Shown here one piece after another: positions 19,171-28,336 of a stretch of 64,000 bases of DNA. The notes under the pieces are model-generated. The model did no database searches, had not been told where the DNA came from, and saw only the letters and a program-made list of their open reading frames with translations. Source of the DNA: Alteribacter lacisalsi (GTDB lineage: Bacteria; Bacillota; Bacilli; Bacillales; Salisediminibacteriaceae); assembly GCF_003226345.1 (NCBI RefSeq), contig NZ_PDOF01000001.1:1922001-1986000 (forward strand). The letters run 5' to 3'. A program made the translations under genes and the position numbers. The stretch's first letter is position 1. Every line of letters starts with the position of its first letter.

Positions 19171-20625
19171 TTACTGCTCGTCGTCTTCTCCATGAACAGC
19201 GGCAGGGTAATAGTTAGGTGCCTGATACGGATAATACATTGGCCATGCCGGATGTGATGCCCGCATCATACCTTGGCCATAGGAACCAGCCCCAGCCGGT
19301 GTATGCATAAACTGCTGCATCTGTCCAGGCTGAAACTGCTGCTCCGTCAGGTCACCGAACATGTGCGCCATGTCCCCAGGCTGGTACATACTATCCAGCT
19401 GATCCATATCGAAGTCATTATCAAAATCGTCATCCATCATTAGTTCATCATGGTTGGTCATTATACTCTCATCCATCATCATGTTCGGCATCATCTGCGC
19501 GCCCATAACGTTTGGCATCATTTGGTTCGGGTCCATTTGAGTACCCATAACCTGAGGCATCATCATATTCGGATCCATCTGAGTACCCATAACTTGAGGC
19601 ATCATCATATTCGGATCCATCTGAGTACCCATAACCTGAGGCATCATCATGTTTGGCTGCATCTGCGTACCCATGACCTGACCATTCATACCGTACTGCT
19701 GCTGACAGGCACACCCTGGCATAACAGGGCTGACTGGATAATAGCACGGTTGCATCTGCTGTCCCATCACCTGCTGCGGCATCATCTGGTTTGGCATCAT
19801 CATGTTTGGCTGCATTTGAGCACCCATGACCTGCTGCGGCATCATCTGATTTGGCATCATCATGTTCGGCTGCATTTGCGTACCCATAACCTGCTGCTGA
19901 GGCATCATTTGATTTGGCTGCATTTGCGTACCCATAACAGCACCTGCACCCGCTCCCATCATCTGGTTCGCCTGTGCACCCATGACTTGCCCGCCCATCA
20001 TCTGGTTCGGTTTCGCCTGCTGACCGCCGACCTGGGATTTAGGCTGCATTTTAGGCTGCTGCTTCGGCTGCTGTTTCGGTGCTGCTTTGGGCTGCTGTTT
20101 TGGCTGCTGCATCCCCTGAACCTGCTTCGGCTGCTGCTTTGGTGCCGCTTTCGGTTCCTGTTTCGGCGCCGCCTTTGGCTCTTGCTTTGGTGCCGCTTTT
20201 GGTTCCTGCTTAGGCTTCGGCATTTTTGGAGGTGCTGCCGCTTTAGGTGCTTCCTTCTTCGGCTCTTCTTTTTGCTTGTAAAAGTTAAAGTTTAACTTCT
20301 GCTGAAGCTTAACAGGAGGCTTAGCAGCTTCTTTTACCGGTTTAGGCTCTTCTGCAAGAGGCTCCACTGGCGCTTCTTTAGGCTGCTCTTTCGGCATTTC
20401 CTTAGGCGCCTCTTTTGCCACCGGCATTTCCTTAGCAGCACCAACAACCGGCTGTTCTTTCTTTGCCTGCACACTGCCGGAAGGAACTTTGATCTTCATT
20501 CCAGGCATAATCAGATCAGGATTGCTCAAATGATTGTTGGCTTTTTTCAACTCATCGAAGTTTACGCCGTATTTCTGAGCCAGCTTCCAGAGCGTATCGC
20601 CTTTCTGTACAATGTGTATTTTCAC
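19171..20625 (-). CDS. safA: SafA-like spore coat morphogenetic protein with LysM domain
   Basis: SafA is recruited to the forespore surface and organises inner-coat assembly. This 484-residue protein opens with a LysM peptidoglycan-binding domain (residues 1-48, HIVQKGDTLWKLAQKYGV). A Lys/Pro/Ala/Gln-rich spacer with KQEPKAAP repeats follows, then a Met/Gln/Asn/Pro-rich region with 14-residue tandem repeats. The tail (HPAWPMYYPYQAPNYYP) is Tyr-rich, usual for coat proteins. The start is GTG with GGAGGG 10 bases upstream. It is longer than the B. subtilis protein (about 390 residues) because of the repeats. The neighbours coxA-like and yebC support the call. Confidence 0.88.
   Translation of the reverse strand: MKIHIVQKGDTLWKLAQKYGVNFDELKKANNHLSNPDLIMPGMKIKVPSGSVQAKKEQPVVGAAKEMPVAKEAPKEMPKEQPKEAPVEPLAEEPKPVKEAAKPPVKLQQKLNFNFYKQKEEPKKEAPKAAAPPKMPKPKQEPKAAPKQEPKAAPKQEPKAAPKQQPKQVQGMQQPKQQPKAAPKQQPKQQPKMQPKSQVGGQQAKPNQMMGGQVMGAQANQMMGAGAGAVMGTQMQPNQMMPQQQVMGTQMQPNMMMPNQMMPQQVMGAQMQPNMMMPNQMMPQQVMGQQMQPCYYPVSPVMPGCACQQQYGMNGQVMGTQMQPNMMMPQVMGTQMDPNMMMPQVMGTQMDPNMMMPQVMGTQMDPNQMMPNVMGAQMMPNMMMDESIMTNHDELMMDDDFDNDFDMDQLDSMYQPGDMAHMFGDLTEQQFQPGQMQQFMHTPAGAGSYGQGMMRASHPAWPMYYPYQAPNYYPAAVHGEDDEQ
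19468..19677 (-). repeat. 42-bp tandem repeat inside safA (five units)
   Basis: Five consecutive 42-base units encode VMGTQMDPNMMMPQ with small changes (Q for D, Q for M, N for Q, A for T). Looser copies of the same theme (NMMMPNQMMPQQVMGAQMQP) continue upstream to about 19960. Near identity of the units suggests recent expansion or contraction. It is coding sequence, not CRISPR, as there are no spacers. Confidence 0.9.
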
Positions 20626-20851
20626 TTTCTCGGATCCCTCCCAAACATATTCTTTACCATCCTATGCACGCATAGGCGAATGGTCACCATGGAGAACCGA
20701 ACAGACGCTTTCCCCTTAGTTTATGTTTAACAGGCGGGTTGTAGAATACTGAATATACAGGTGAAATTAAATCAAGGGTCTTCGGTTATTGCTTTTTGGC
20801 TTCAAAATAATTTATCGCAAAGCAGCAATCCAGCCGAAAAAAGCTTAAATA

Positions 20852-20889
20852 AAAGCCCAAAACCCTCTCCTTATTCAGGAAAGGGTTTC
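20852..20889 (-). terminator. Terminator after pheA
   Basis: AAACCCTTTCCT and AGGAGAGGGTTT form the stem on the minus strand, followed by TGGGCTTTTA. The hairpin includes the pheA stop codon. The rest of the safA-pheA gap (20626-20851) shows nothing I can name. Confidence 0.75.
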
Positions 20890-21761
20890 TTTTCTTCAAG
20901 TAAAAAACATGGATAGCTGCCGAGAATGGAAACGCCGCATCCGAGCGCTTCTATTTCCTTTATAGCCCCGGGAAGAAGCACATCATCCATTTCTCTGCTG
21001 ATGTCGATAATAAAAAGATAGTTGCCAAGACCTGTTTTCATCGGCCTGGATTCAATTTTTGTAAGGTTTAGTCGACGCCAGGCAAAAGCCGAAAGAACCT
21101 GATGCAATGCTCCAGAATGATCTTCAGGGAGCGTGATCACAACGGTTGTTTTTGAACCAGTTCCTTTAAGCTCCTTTAGCTCTGCCAATGTTGTGCCCTG
21201 ATTTTTACCGAGGGCAACGAAGCGCGTGTGGTTATTCACATAATCATTAATATCATTACTTGCCGTGTGGAGACCATACAGTTCGGCAGCTCCGGCATTC
21301 GCAATGGCTGCCACAGCTTCATCAGGGTGTGAAGATGCGTATTCAGCAGCCGCCGCAGTGGATCCAGCGTATTCAACCCTTGCATGCGGCATGTGTTCTC
21401 TGATGAACAAGTGACACTGTGAAATGGCGTGCGGATGGGAAAAAATCACCTTCACTTTATCTTGCCAGCTGTCTTTCAGCAGAGGATGCACAAGCAAGTG
21501 CTGACGGATTGGAATGGTAAGTTCTTTAATAATCGGAAGCCGCTCGTGATGAATCAGATAATCAAGCGTCAAATTCACAGAGCCTTCGATTGTATTTTCG
21601 AGTGGAACCAGTGCAGCATCTGTTTCCTCATTTTTAACAGCGTCAATTGTATCGGGAATTGATTTATAATCCTTAAGAACGGCGTCCGGATATAGTGCCC
21701 GGACGGCCGTGTGAGTAAACGAGCCCGCAGGCCCCAAGTAGCCAACCTTCATCGCATGCAC
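20871..21761 (-). CDS. pheA: Prephenate dehydratase
   Basis: The 296-residue PheA converts prephenate to phenylpyruvate in phenylalanine synthesis. The N-terminal catalytic domain begins VGYLGPAGSFTHTA and includes VPLENTIEGSVNLTLD. The C-terminal ACT domain (residues about 200-280) carries the regulatory motif KIESRPMKTGLGNYLF, where phenylalanine binds in the family. AAAGG lies 7 bases before the ATG at 21761; a second ATG at codon 4 is possible. The obg-pheB-pheA order is as in B. subtilis. Confidence 0.97.
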   Translation of the reverse strand: MHAMKVGYLGPAGSFTHTAVRALYPDAVLKDYKSIPDTIDAVKNEETDAALVPLENTIEGSVNLTLDYLIHHERLPIIKELTIPIRQHLLVHPLLKDSWQDKVKVIFSHPHAISQCHLFIREHMPHARVEYAGSTAAAAEYASSHPDEAVAAIANAGAAELYGLHTASNDINDYVNNHTRFVALGKNQGTTLAELKELKGTGSKTTVVITLPEDHSGALHQVLSAFAWRRLNLTKIESRPMKTGLGNYLFIIDISREMDDVLLPGAIKEIEALGCGVSILGSYPCFLLEEKKPFPE

Positions 21762-21787
21762 CAGCCTTTGTATCTGTTTCTTCGTAT

Positions 21788-22237
21788 TTACGTCCCTGAA
21801 CCAATCACTTCAACACGTTCAACCGGCTCAAGGGATTCTACTTTTTGTACAAGTCTGTTAATATTCGTTGTCATCGCTGCCGTTTCAATCGAAATTGTAA
21901 GGGTTGCTCTTCCCTGAAGGGGTATTGTCTGGTTAATTGTCAGGACATTGCCGCCTTCTTCCGCAATAATGGCCAGCAGCCGGGATAATGCACCGGACTG
22001 GTCCTCAAGATGAATGGATAGTGTAATGATTTTCTCCTTAACCATTGTATGAAAGGGAAAAATTCCGTCTTTGTACTTGTAAAATGCACTGCGGCTCATA
22101 TCCACTTCATGAGCAGCTTCACTTACTTTTTCCACTTTGCCACTCTCCAGAAGCTTTTTAGCCTCAACTGTTTTCAGCATAGCTTCAGGGAGCATATCCT
22201 CCCTAACAAGATAAAACTGATCTGTTCTCCGTTTCAT
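21788..22237 (-). CDS. pheB: ACT domain-containing protein PheB (UPF0735)
   Basis: This 149-residue protein combines a short N-terminal helix-turn-helix-like part ([20 protein letters not shown]) with a C-terminal ACT domain (residues about 70-145). It belongs to the UPF0735/PheB family. Its precise role is unproven. A regulatory link to phenylalanine metabolism is inferred from the ACT fold and from its place 26 bases upstream of pheA. Confidence 0.92.
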   Translation of the reverse strand: MKRRTDQFYLVREDMLPEAMLKTVEAKKLLESGKVEKVSEAAHEVDMSRSAFYKYKDGIFPFHTMVKEKIITLSIHLEDQSGALSRLLAIIAEEGGNVLTINQTIPLQGRATLTISIETAAMTTNINRLVQKVESLEPVERVEVIGSGT

Positions 22238-22312
22238 ATTATGTCACCGCCTTCATTCACGTTTTATGACAGATACAGAAAAGGGCTCGCCAAAAGCGCA
22301 GCCCTCCCCCTT

Positions 22313-23596
22313 TTATTCCACAAATTCAAATTCATAACGCATAATCCGGACCGTATCGCCATGCTCGGCTCCTCTTTCTCTGAGAGCTTCATCGATCCCC
22401 ATATGACGCATCTTACGGGCAAACCGGCGTACAGAGTCGTCACGGTTAAAGTCGGTCATTTTAAAGGCCATTTCGATATCGGCACCTTCAATAACCCAGG
22501 CACCATCATCATCACGGGATATCGTAAACGGTACCTCCGCTTTTTCAAATTTATATAGTACGCGCTGTTCTTTTTCTTCTTCATCATAAAGCGGGAACTC
22601 TCCTGTTGTTTCCACCTTATCCGCAACAGCGTGAAGCAGGTCTCTCAGACCTTGTTTTGTGACCGCGGAAATTGGAAAAATAGTTACATCATCGCCTACT
22701 TTGTCTCGGAAAACCTTGAGGTTTTCTTTTGATTCGGGGATGTCCATTTTATTGGCGACCACAAGCTGCGGACGCTCTGTGAGACGCATCTTGTACTGCT
22801 TCAGTTCTTCATTAATCGTCACATAGTCTTCATACGGATCCCGTCCTTCAAGACCGCTCATATCGATCACATGCACAATTACTCTCGTGCGCTCAATGTG
22901 GCGGAGAAACTGATGGCCGAGTCCGACACCGGCGTGTGCACCTTCGATCAGACCAGGAAGATCAGCCATCACAAAACTGCGGCTGTCTTCGGTTTCAACT
23001 ACTCCGAGATTGGGTGCGAGGGTTGTGAAATGATAATCGGCAATTTTAGGTCTTGCTGCAGAAACAACGCTGAGAAGCGTACTTTTCCCTACGCTTGGAA
23101 AACCAACGAGACCGGCATCAGCGAGAAGTTTCAACTCAAGAGTTAAATTACGTTCTTCGCCTGGCTGCCCGTTTTCAGCGTGTTCCGGGGCAGGGTTTGC
23201 CGGTGTGGCAAAACGAGAGTTGCCACGGCCGCCACGGCCGCCTTTCACAACAACGTGGCGCTGCCCCTCATCGGTTAAATCAGCAACAACTTTGCCTGTA
23301 TCTTCGTCAACTACGGTCGTGCCCGGAGGTACCCGGACAACCATCTCTTTTCCGCCGCGTCCATGCTGATTTTTAGGACGTCCATTTTCTCCGCGCTCAG
23401 CTTTAAAGTGACGCTGGTAACGAAAGTCCATAAGCGTACGCAGGCCTTCATCCACGACAAAAATAACATCAGCGCCGCGGCCCCCATCGCCTCCTGCTGG
23501 TCCTCCGTCCGGAACATATTTCTCCCGGCGGTAGGCTACAAGGCCGTTTCCACCGTCTCCGGCTTTCACATAAATCTTTACTTTATCTACAAACAT
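22313..23596 (-). CDS. obg: Essential GTPase Obg/CgtA
   Basis: The 427-residue Obg takes part in ribosome assembly and, in B. subtilis, in the general stress response and entry into sporulation. The glycine-rich Obg fold (residues 1-158; [19 protein letters not shown]) is followed by the G domain. This has P-loop [21 protein letters not shown] and NKMD. A C-terminal OCT domain completes it. ATG at 23596 has GAGGTGA upstream and gives the canonical [12 protein letters not shown] start. It lies 35 bases after spo0B. Confidence 0.98.
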   Translation of the reverse strand: MFVDKVKIYVKAGDGGNGLVAYRREKYVPDGGPAGGDGGRGADVIFVVDEGLRTLMDFRYQRHFKAERGENGRPKNQHGRGGKEMVVRVPPGTTVVDEDTGKVVADLTDEGQRHVVVKGGRGGRGNSRFATPANPAPEHAENGQPGEERNLTLELKLLADAGLVGFPSVGKSTLLSVVSAARPKIADYHFTTLAPNLGVVETEDSRSFVMADLPGLIEGAHAGVGLGHQFLRHIERTRVIVHVIDMSGLEGRDPYEDYVTINEELKQYKMRLTERPQLVVANKMDIPESKENLKVFRDKVGDDVTIFPISAVTKQGLRDLLHAVADKVETTGEFPLYDEEEKEQRVLYKFEKAEVPFTISRDDDGAWVIEGADIEMAFKMTDFNRDDSVRRFARKMRHMGIDEALRERGAEHGDTVRIMRYEFEFVE

Positions 23597-23631
23597 GTGT
23601 CTTTCACCTCTGTTTTTTTCCCTGTTCCTGC

Positions 23632-24195
23632 TCAGTCTGAAAAATGAATTCTGATGAAGCACTCATGATTTCCCAGTTCCACTTCTTTCATATACACGTT
23701 CGGAAGGCCGGCTGACATCTGTTCGATTTCCTCAATTGAAAAAGCATCCAGATTCAGTTTGCCCTGAAAATCAAACTCAATCACAGGTTTCCCGTTATCT
23801 GAATTGATAACAAAAAGAAGGTGGTTGTCCGCCCCCGTCTGGCACTGGCGGTCAAACCACGCAAATAAACGCTCGGAAACCTTAAGAATGGCCGGTTCAT
23901 TCCGGCTGAAGCCGGACGGTTCTGAAATCACTTCAAAGTTAAGGTGGAAATCATGCGGTTCCCAGTTAAACGTGAGCAGCTTTTCGGCCAGGGTTTTCCC
24001 CTCCATATTTGAGAGCTTTGCTTCGTTTTTGGACTGAATGATAATATCCTCAAGGAGTGTTTCCACCCGCTCAATTTTGCCCAGCGCCAGGTTCCCTTTT
24101 ATCAACTGCATTTGATTTAGCCAGTCATGACGATAGTGCCGAAGCAGATCGACCGGCTCCCACTCTTTAGTCACAAAAACAACACTCCAGTTCAC
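23632..24195 (-). CDS. spo0B: Sporulation initiation phosphotransferase Spo0B
   Basis: Spo0B passes phosphate from Spo0F to Spo0A in the sporulation phosphorelay. The 187-residue protein has the phospho-acceptor His in [20 protein letters not shown] (His near residue 23), the helical hairpin segment [22 protein letters not shown], and a degenerate kinase-like C-terminal domain ending [10 protein letters not shown]. The start is GTG with AAGGGG upstream. Position directly ahead of obg is conserved. Here it follows a histidine kinase gene rather than rpmA. Confidence 0.95.
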   Translation of the reverse strand: MNWSVVFVTKEWEPVDLLRHYRHDWLNQMQLIKGNLALGKIERVETLLEDIIIQSKNEAKLSNMEGKTLAEKLLTFNWEPHDFHLNFEVISEPSGFSRNEPAILKVSERLFAWFDRQCQTGADNHLLFVINSDNGKPVIEFDFQGKLNLDAFSIEEIEQMSAGLPNVYMKEVELGNHECFIRIHFSD

Positions 24196-24274
24196 ACGTG
24201 ATCCCCTTCATACAACCGTTCTAAGCAGACTATATTTCATCATAGCACAATAAGGAAATAAAACGCACGTTTTT

Positions 24275-25417
24275 TTATAATACAGCAGATCCTGAGTAAT
24301 CCGGCAGAGATACTTCAAACACCGTTTTGCAATCTTCCGATCTACAATAGAGCTGCCCTTCATGTTTTTCGATAATTTGTTTGCACACACTAAGACCAAG
24401 CCCTTTTCCAAGTTCTTTTGTACTTACAAAGGGTTCAAATATTGTTTCAAGAAGGTATTCCGGAATTTCAGGTCCATTGTTTGCAACAATTATGCTATTG
24501 CGCCCGTTTTCATGTTTTGCCTGAATGTGAATATTCCGTTCATGTGTAACATACATCAGAGCGTCAACCGCGTTATGAATGATTTTCATTACGGCCAGCC
24601 GGAGCTGCTCCTCAGAGCCGTTCGTTACCAGCGCGTCACGAATCTCCAGCGTAATATTAATGTCATTCTCTGAACAGACCGGTCTGAAGGCCTCTGTTAC
24701 GGTTAAGAGCAGATGATGCAGCATAATCGGCCCTGCCAGCACATCCTGGTGGTTCTTTGTATTTGAAAGCATCAGAAACTGATTGACATTTTCCTCGAGT
24801 CCTTCAATTTCCTGGTTTATAAAATCAATATATGCTTTTTCCTGAAGGTTTTCGGGAATTCTCCGTTCGAGCAGCTGCACGAACCCTTTTATAGAAGTAA
24901 GTGGGTTCCGGAACTCGTGGGCAAAGCTCGTTGAGATTCGCCCGAGAATTTCCATCCTGTCTTCCTCGAGTGAATGAAGCAGTTCATCTCTTCTCTGAAT
25001 CTCCCTGTTTGTCAGATAAGCAGAGTGCACCCAAGTATGACGCTGCATTTCAAGGAAATATTCGTTCAGGCAAGCCAGAGAATCGCTCATTTCTTCTGCC
25101 GTGAGCGGCAAAGCTTTTATATAGCCGGCTACTGTAAGCCGGGTTTCATCAAACGACTGTAGGAGAACCTCGACGTTTACGTTTTCCTCTTCTTTAAATG
25201 AAGCCAGATCCTTACCGAATCTGCTTAGGCCGGAGGTCGTTCCGTCTGCAAAATATTCCAGCATAGAGTCAAAAAGTTCAGTTAATTTAAAGGTAATTCT
25301 ATTGGAGGTAGCTTCCCGGTAATAAGGTAATTTTGTCAGTACAGATTCAATAATGGCTCTTTTCTCGCGAGCAAGCAGCAGGACAACGGATTTTGTGTTT
25401 TTGCATTTTGCACCCAT
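24275..25417 (-). CDS. Soluble sensor histidine kinase, sporulation-kinase-like
   Basis: This is a 380-residue kinase without membrane helices or signal peptide. Residues 1-145 form a helical N-terminal domain I cannot assign; a RsbRD-type or similar fold is possible. The dimerisation and phosphoacceptor box FAHEFRNPLTSIKGFVQLL (His near 165) closely resembles the boxes of B. subtilis KinA-KinE. The ATP-binding domain has HNAVDAL (N box), NNGPEIP (G1) and GKGLGLSVCKQI (G2). No response regulator gene adjoins it. It ends 80 bases upstream of spo0B, suggesting it feeds the phosphorelay, which is inference. GAGGGG precedes the ATG. Confidence 0.88.
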   Translation of the reverse strand: MGAKCKNTKSVVLLLAREKRAIIESVLTKLPYYREATSNRITFKLTELFDSMLEYFADGTTSGLSRFGKDLASFKEEENVNVEVLLQSFDETRLTVAGYIKALPLTAEEMSDSLACLNEYFLEMQRHTWVHSAYLTNREIQRRDELLHSLEEDRMEILGRISTSFAHEFRNPLTSIKGFVQLLERRIPENLQEKAYIDFINQEIEGLEENVNQFLMLSNTKNHQDVLAGPIMLHHLLLTVTEAFRPVCSENDINITLEIRDALVTNGSEEQLRLAVMKIIHNAVDALMYVTHERNIHIQAKHENGRNSIIVANNGPEIPEYLLETIFEPFVSTKELGKGLGLSVCKQIIEKHEGQLYCRSEDCKTVFEVSLPDYSGSAVL

Positions 25418-25686
25418 AGCTTTTCCCCTCGTTTTTTTTACCTTTACTAAGTATAAGTGATATTACTCTGATTGTCTTAATGAATTTCCCGACAAATGAC
25501 TGATGCCTTCGATAAAAAAAGTACAGTTTCGCTAAACTTCTGTTTTCTGTGACAAAAATCGCTGTTTGCTCAGGCTCAGGATGAGATATCTGTATTAAAA
25601 ACATAATATTAAAGTATTATTTAAGGTTTTTACCTGCGGGAGTCAGGGAAAATAATAAAATCATGACACTGAAGGAGGTTTTACAT

Positions 25687-26655
25687 ATGTCAGAAGAAAT
25701 GATTTACGGTAACACACCTTGTTTTCTGAAAGCAGAGAACCTTGTGAAATCACCTCAGGCATCCAGCGAAGTCGACGCCATTATTTACGGCGTCCCCTGG
25801 GAAGGAGCAGTCACGTGGGGAGATTACACAGGCTGTGAACTCGGTCCGAAAGTAATACGCCTTTCCTCCGGCCGTTACAGCGGATACATCCCGGAACTGA
25901 ACCATATTGATGTATTTGAACACCTGAAACTCGGTGATATGGGCGATGTTGCTGTTACGCCTGCAGAACCCGAGGATACAAAACAGAAAATCGCAAGCTT
26001 TGCCAAAAGAATCTGGGAGACCGGTAAATTCCCAATCGCACTCGGCGGTGATCACGGGATTACTTATCCCATTATCGAGTCACTGACGAAGCAGAGCGGC
26101 AAAAAAGTCGGGATTATTCACATGGACGCCCACTATGACAACAATGAGCACTCGGTAGGCGACCCTTACGGCCGCGGGTCACCATTTTGCCGCCTGTACG
26201 AAACAGATGGGGTCCGCAATGAAAGTCTCGTTCACCTGGGTATCCACGGCCCTCGCAACAAACCGGAAAATGGACGTCTTGCAAAGGAAGTAGGCGCAAC
26301 GACGCTGACAGTTAATGATGTTCGTGAAGCAAAAGATCTTCGGAAATTTGCTAATGAGGTGTATGATATTGCAGCAAAGGATACTGACGTCGTTTATCTC
26401 AGCATCTGTTCAGACGTACTCGATCATGCTTATAATCCCGGAGGACCTGCAGATGGGAACGGTCTTACTTCATATGAACTGCTGACCATTGTGCATGAAG
26501 TAGCAAAACGCGGTATATGCGGCATGGACTTTGTGGAAGTCTATCCCCAGCAGGACGAAACGGATTTCAGTTCTCACTTTGCTTCCTGGGTAATCCTCTA
26601 TGCACTGGCAGGCGAAGCTGTCCGTCAGGGCAAAGCAGAAACAAGTACTAAATAA
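25687..26655 (+). CDS. Ureohydrolase (arginase/agmatinase family) with altered metal site
   Basis: This 322-residue protein is of the Mn-dependent family that releases urea from guanidino compounds. Metal motifs seen are GGDHGITYP near residue 118 and HMDAHYDNN near 143. The third motif reads SICSDVLDHAYNPGG near 241, where the family norm is S-x-D-x-D-x-x-D-P. The first metal-binding Asp is thus Cys and the Pro is His. The N-terminal segment WGDYTGCELGPKVIR is family-like. AAGGAGG lies 8 bases before the ATG. It is a single-gene unit with its own terminator, divergent from the kinase. Substrate is unknown; agmatine, guanidinobutyrate or guanidine are possibilities. Confidence 0.88.
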   Translation: MSEEMIYGNTPCFLKAENLVKSPQASSEVDAIIYGVPWEGAVTWGDYTGCELGPKVIRLSSGRYSGYIPELNHIDVFEHLKLGDMGDVAVTPAEPEDTKQKIASFAKRIWETGKFPIALGGDHGITYPIIESLTKQSGKKVGIIHMDAHYDNNEHSVGDPYGRGSPFCRLYETDGVRNESLVHLGIHGPRNKPENGRLAKEVGATTLTVNDVREAKDLRKFANEVYDIAAKDTDVVYLSICSDVLDHAYNPGGPADGNGLTSYELLTIVHEVAKRGICGMDFVEVYPQQDETDFSSHFASWVILYALAGEAVRQGKAETSTK

Positions 26656-26778
26656 GCTCCGGAAACCAGCTTGAAAAAATTAAAAAAAAGTTTGCAAAAG
26701 TGGTTTAACATTGCCTGTCCCGGGTACTTATTAAATATAACTCCCCCACTTTCTCATATTTCCTCTCCCTGTAAGGAG

Positions 26779-26817
26779 CCGTACGTGATACATATCTATC
26801 GCGTACGGTATTTTTTT
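26779..26817 (+). terminator. Terminator after the ureohydrolase gene
   Basis: CCGTACGTGATA pairs with TATCGCGTACGG (one G-U) around a 6-base loop, followed by TATTTTTTT. It lies about 124 bases past the stop codon; nothing else is visible in between. Confidence 0.9.
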
Positions 26818-26874
26818 GTTCGTTTCCGGTTCAGTGGTCCTACTCCCCTGAAAACAAGAACATGTCCGAAATAC

Positions 26875-26910
26875 AATTAAAAACCTCCCCGGCTCAGTAC
26901 CGAAGAGGTT
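26875..26910 (-). terminator. Terminator after hemY
   Basis: On the minus strand AACCTC (plus an inner CGG/CCG) pairs with GAGGTT, followed by TTTAATT. It lies 20 bases after the hemY stop. Confidence 0.82.
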
Positions 26911-26929
26911 AAACGGTCATATTTTTAAA

Positions 26930-28336
26930 TCAGTCTGCTGACAAAGCTTCTTCCGCTGCCTTTTTTCCCTGATCAATACAGTCCGGCAGCCCGATACCTT
27001 CGATTGAGGCACCGGCTACAAAAACACCGGACCACTTTGAGCACAGATGCTCTTTAAGTTCCGTAACTCTCTGTTTATGACCCACACGGTATTGAGGCAT
27101 GGAGTCGTACCAGCGTGTAATTCTGTGGAAGGCGGGCTTGCCGTCGAGCTTCATAATCCGGTTCAGATCCTGAAGAACCACATCAATGATTTCATCGTCA
27201 GTCTGGTCAACGATCTCTTCTTCACCCGGCCGTCCCACATACGCTCTAAGCAAGATCTTCCCGTCCGGAGCAGTATGGTTCCACTTTTTATGCGTCCATG
27301 TGCAAGCTGTAATGGTAAAGCCGTTCCCTTTTGGCACAAGGAAGCCGGTTCCTTCAATATCTTCCTTTACAGCTGATTCATCGAATGCCATCGCTACTGT
27401 AGCGACAGAAGTCGCAGTCATATCCCTGAGAAATGCTAATCCAGGATCGTCACCAAAAAGCGACGCGGTTACATGATGCGGTGTTGTTACAATTACCCGG
27501 TCAAAAGCTTCCTCAGTTCCATCATGAAAACGAAGCAGGTATTCCTCACCGTGCTTTTCAATCTGCTTCACAGCCGTTCCCGTTCTCACAGCTCCTTTAC
27601 GCAGTTCTCCTGAGACAGCTTCCACGAGCGAGTCAAGACCGCCTGTGTATGTTTGAAACATTCCCCGCTTTTTAACCGCCTTCCCGCTGCTTTCGCCCGG
27701 CCCTTTCGCAAGTGATGATTTCATTCCCAGGATGAGACTGCGGTGTTTGTCTTCCATTTTCTGAAATTGCGGAAAGGTTGCTTCCAGGCTTATATCGTTA
27801 ATATCACCCGCGTAAATTCCGGAAAGAAGCGGCTCAATCAAACGGTCAACGACTTCATCGCCTAAACGGCTTCTGAAGAATTCCCCAAGGGAGCGGTCAC
27901 CTTCCCCTTTTTTCGTCCTCGGCAGAACAAGATCCGCGGCAGCCCGCAGTTTTGCCTTTGGACTCAGCAGACCAGTGGCGAGAAATGGACTCCACTGAGT
28001 AGGAATGCCCATAATCGCACCGCCCGGCATAGGATATAAACTGCCGCTGTTATAAATAAACGCACTTGTGGCGTTATTGTAAACAAGTGTGTCGTTTAAG
28101 CCCACACTCCCACCAAGCTCCGCCGCGCTTTTTTTCCGCGCGAGAAATGAGTCGGGTCCATTCTCAATCACAAACCCGTCCGTGTGATCGGTACTGATTT
28201 TACCGCCCAGCCTGTTATCAGCTTCAAAAAGGACATACTCGGCGTCAAGGCCGCTTTCCCTGATTTTACTGTCAGCAAAAAAGGCGGCACTGAGTCCAGT
28301 AATGCCGCCTCCAATTACTGCAATTTTCAGGCTCAT
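26930..28336 (-). CDS. hemY: Coproporphyrinogen III / protoporphyrinogen oxidase HemY (CgoX)
   Basis: This 468-residue FAD enzyme oxidises coproporphyrinogen III to coproporphyrin III in the Gram-positive heme route. The FAD dinucleotide fold [14 protein letters not shown] is at the N-terminus, and GRIGGK-like [12 protein letters not shown] follows. The C-terminal FAD motif [17 protein letters not shown] is near 440. The ATGA start overlaps the hemH stop by four bases, so translation is coupled. It is the last gene of hemE-hemH-hemY. Confidence 0.97.
   Translation of the reverse strand: MSLKIAVIGGGITGLSAAFFADSKIRESGLDAEYVLFEADNRLGGKISTDHTDGFVIENGPDSFLARKKSAAELGGSVGLNDTLVYNNATSAFIYNSGSLYPMPGGAIMGIPTQWSPFLATGLLSPKAKLRAAADLVLPRTKKGEGDRSLGEFFRSRLGDEVVDRLIEPLLSGIYAGDINDISLEATFPQFQKMEDKHRSLILGMKSSLAKGPGESSGKAVKKRGMFQTYTGGLDSLVEAVSGELRKGAVRTGTAVKQIEKHGEEYLLRFHDGTEEAFDRVIVTTPHHVTASLFGDDPGLAFLRDMTATSVATVAMAFDESAVKEDIEGTGFLVPKGNGFTITACTWTHKKWNHTAPDGKILLRAYVGRPGEEEIVDQTDDEIIDVVLQDLNRIMKLDGKPAFHRITRWYDSMPQYRVGHKQRVTELKEHLCSKWSGVFVAGASIEGIGLPDCIDQGKKAAEEALSAD

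Noticed and set aside
19468-19960. Possible CRISPR-like array because of regular repeats
   Set aside because: Units are back-to-back 42-bp coding repeats without spacers, in frame within safA, and there are no cas genes.
19450-20295. 281-codon open frame on the plus strand, His/Leu/Arg-rich
   Set aside because: Antisense shadow of the safA repeats. The composition mirrors the repeat codons and there is no ribosome site.
25480-25505. Spo0A box upstream of the kinase gene (TTTGTCGGG on the minus strand)
   Set aside because: Only TTTGTCG of the TTTGTCGAA-type consensus matches; too weak to report.
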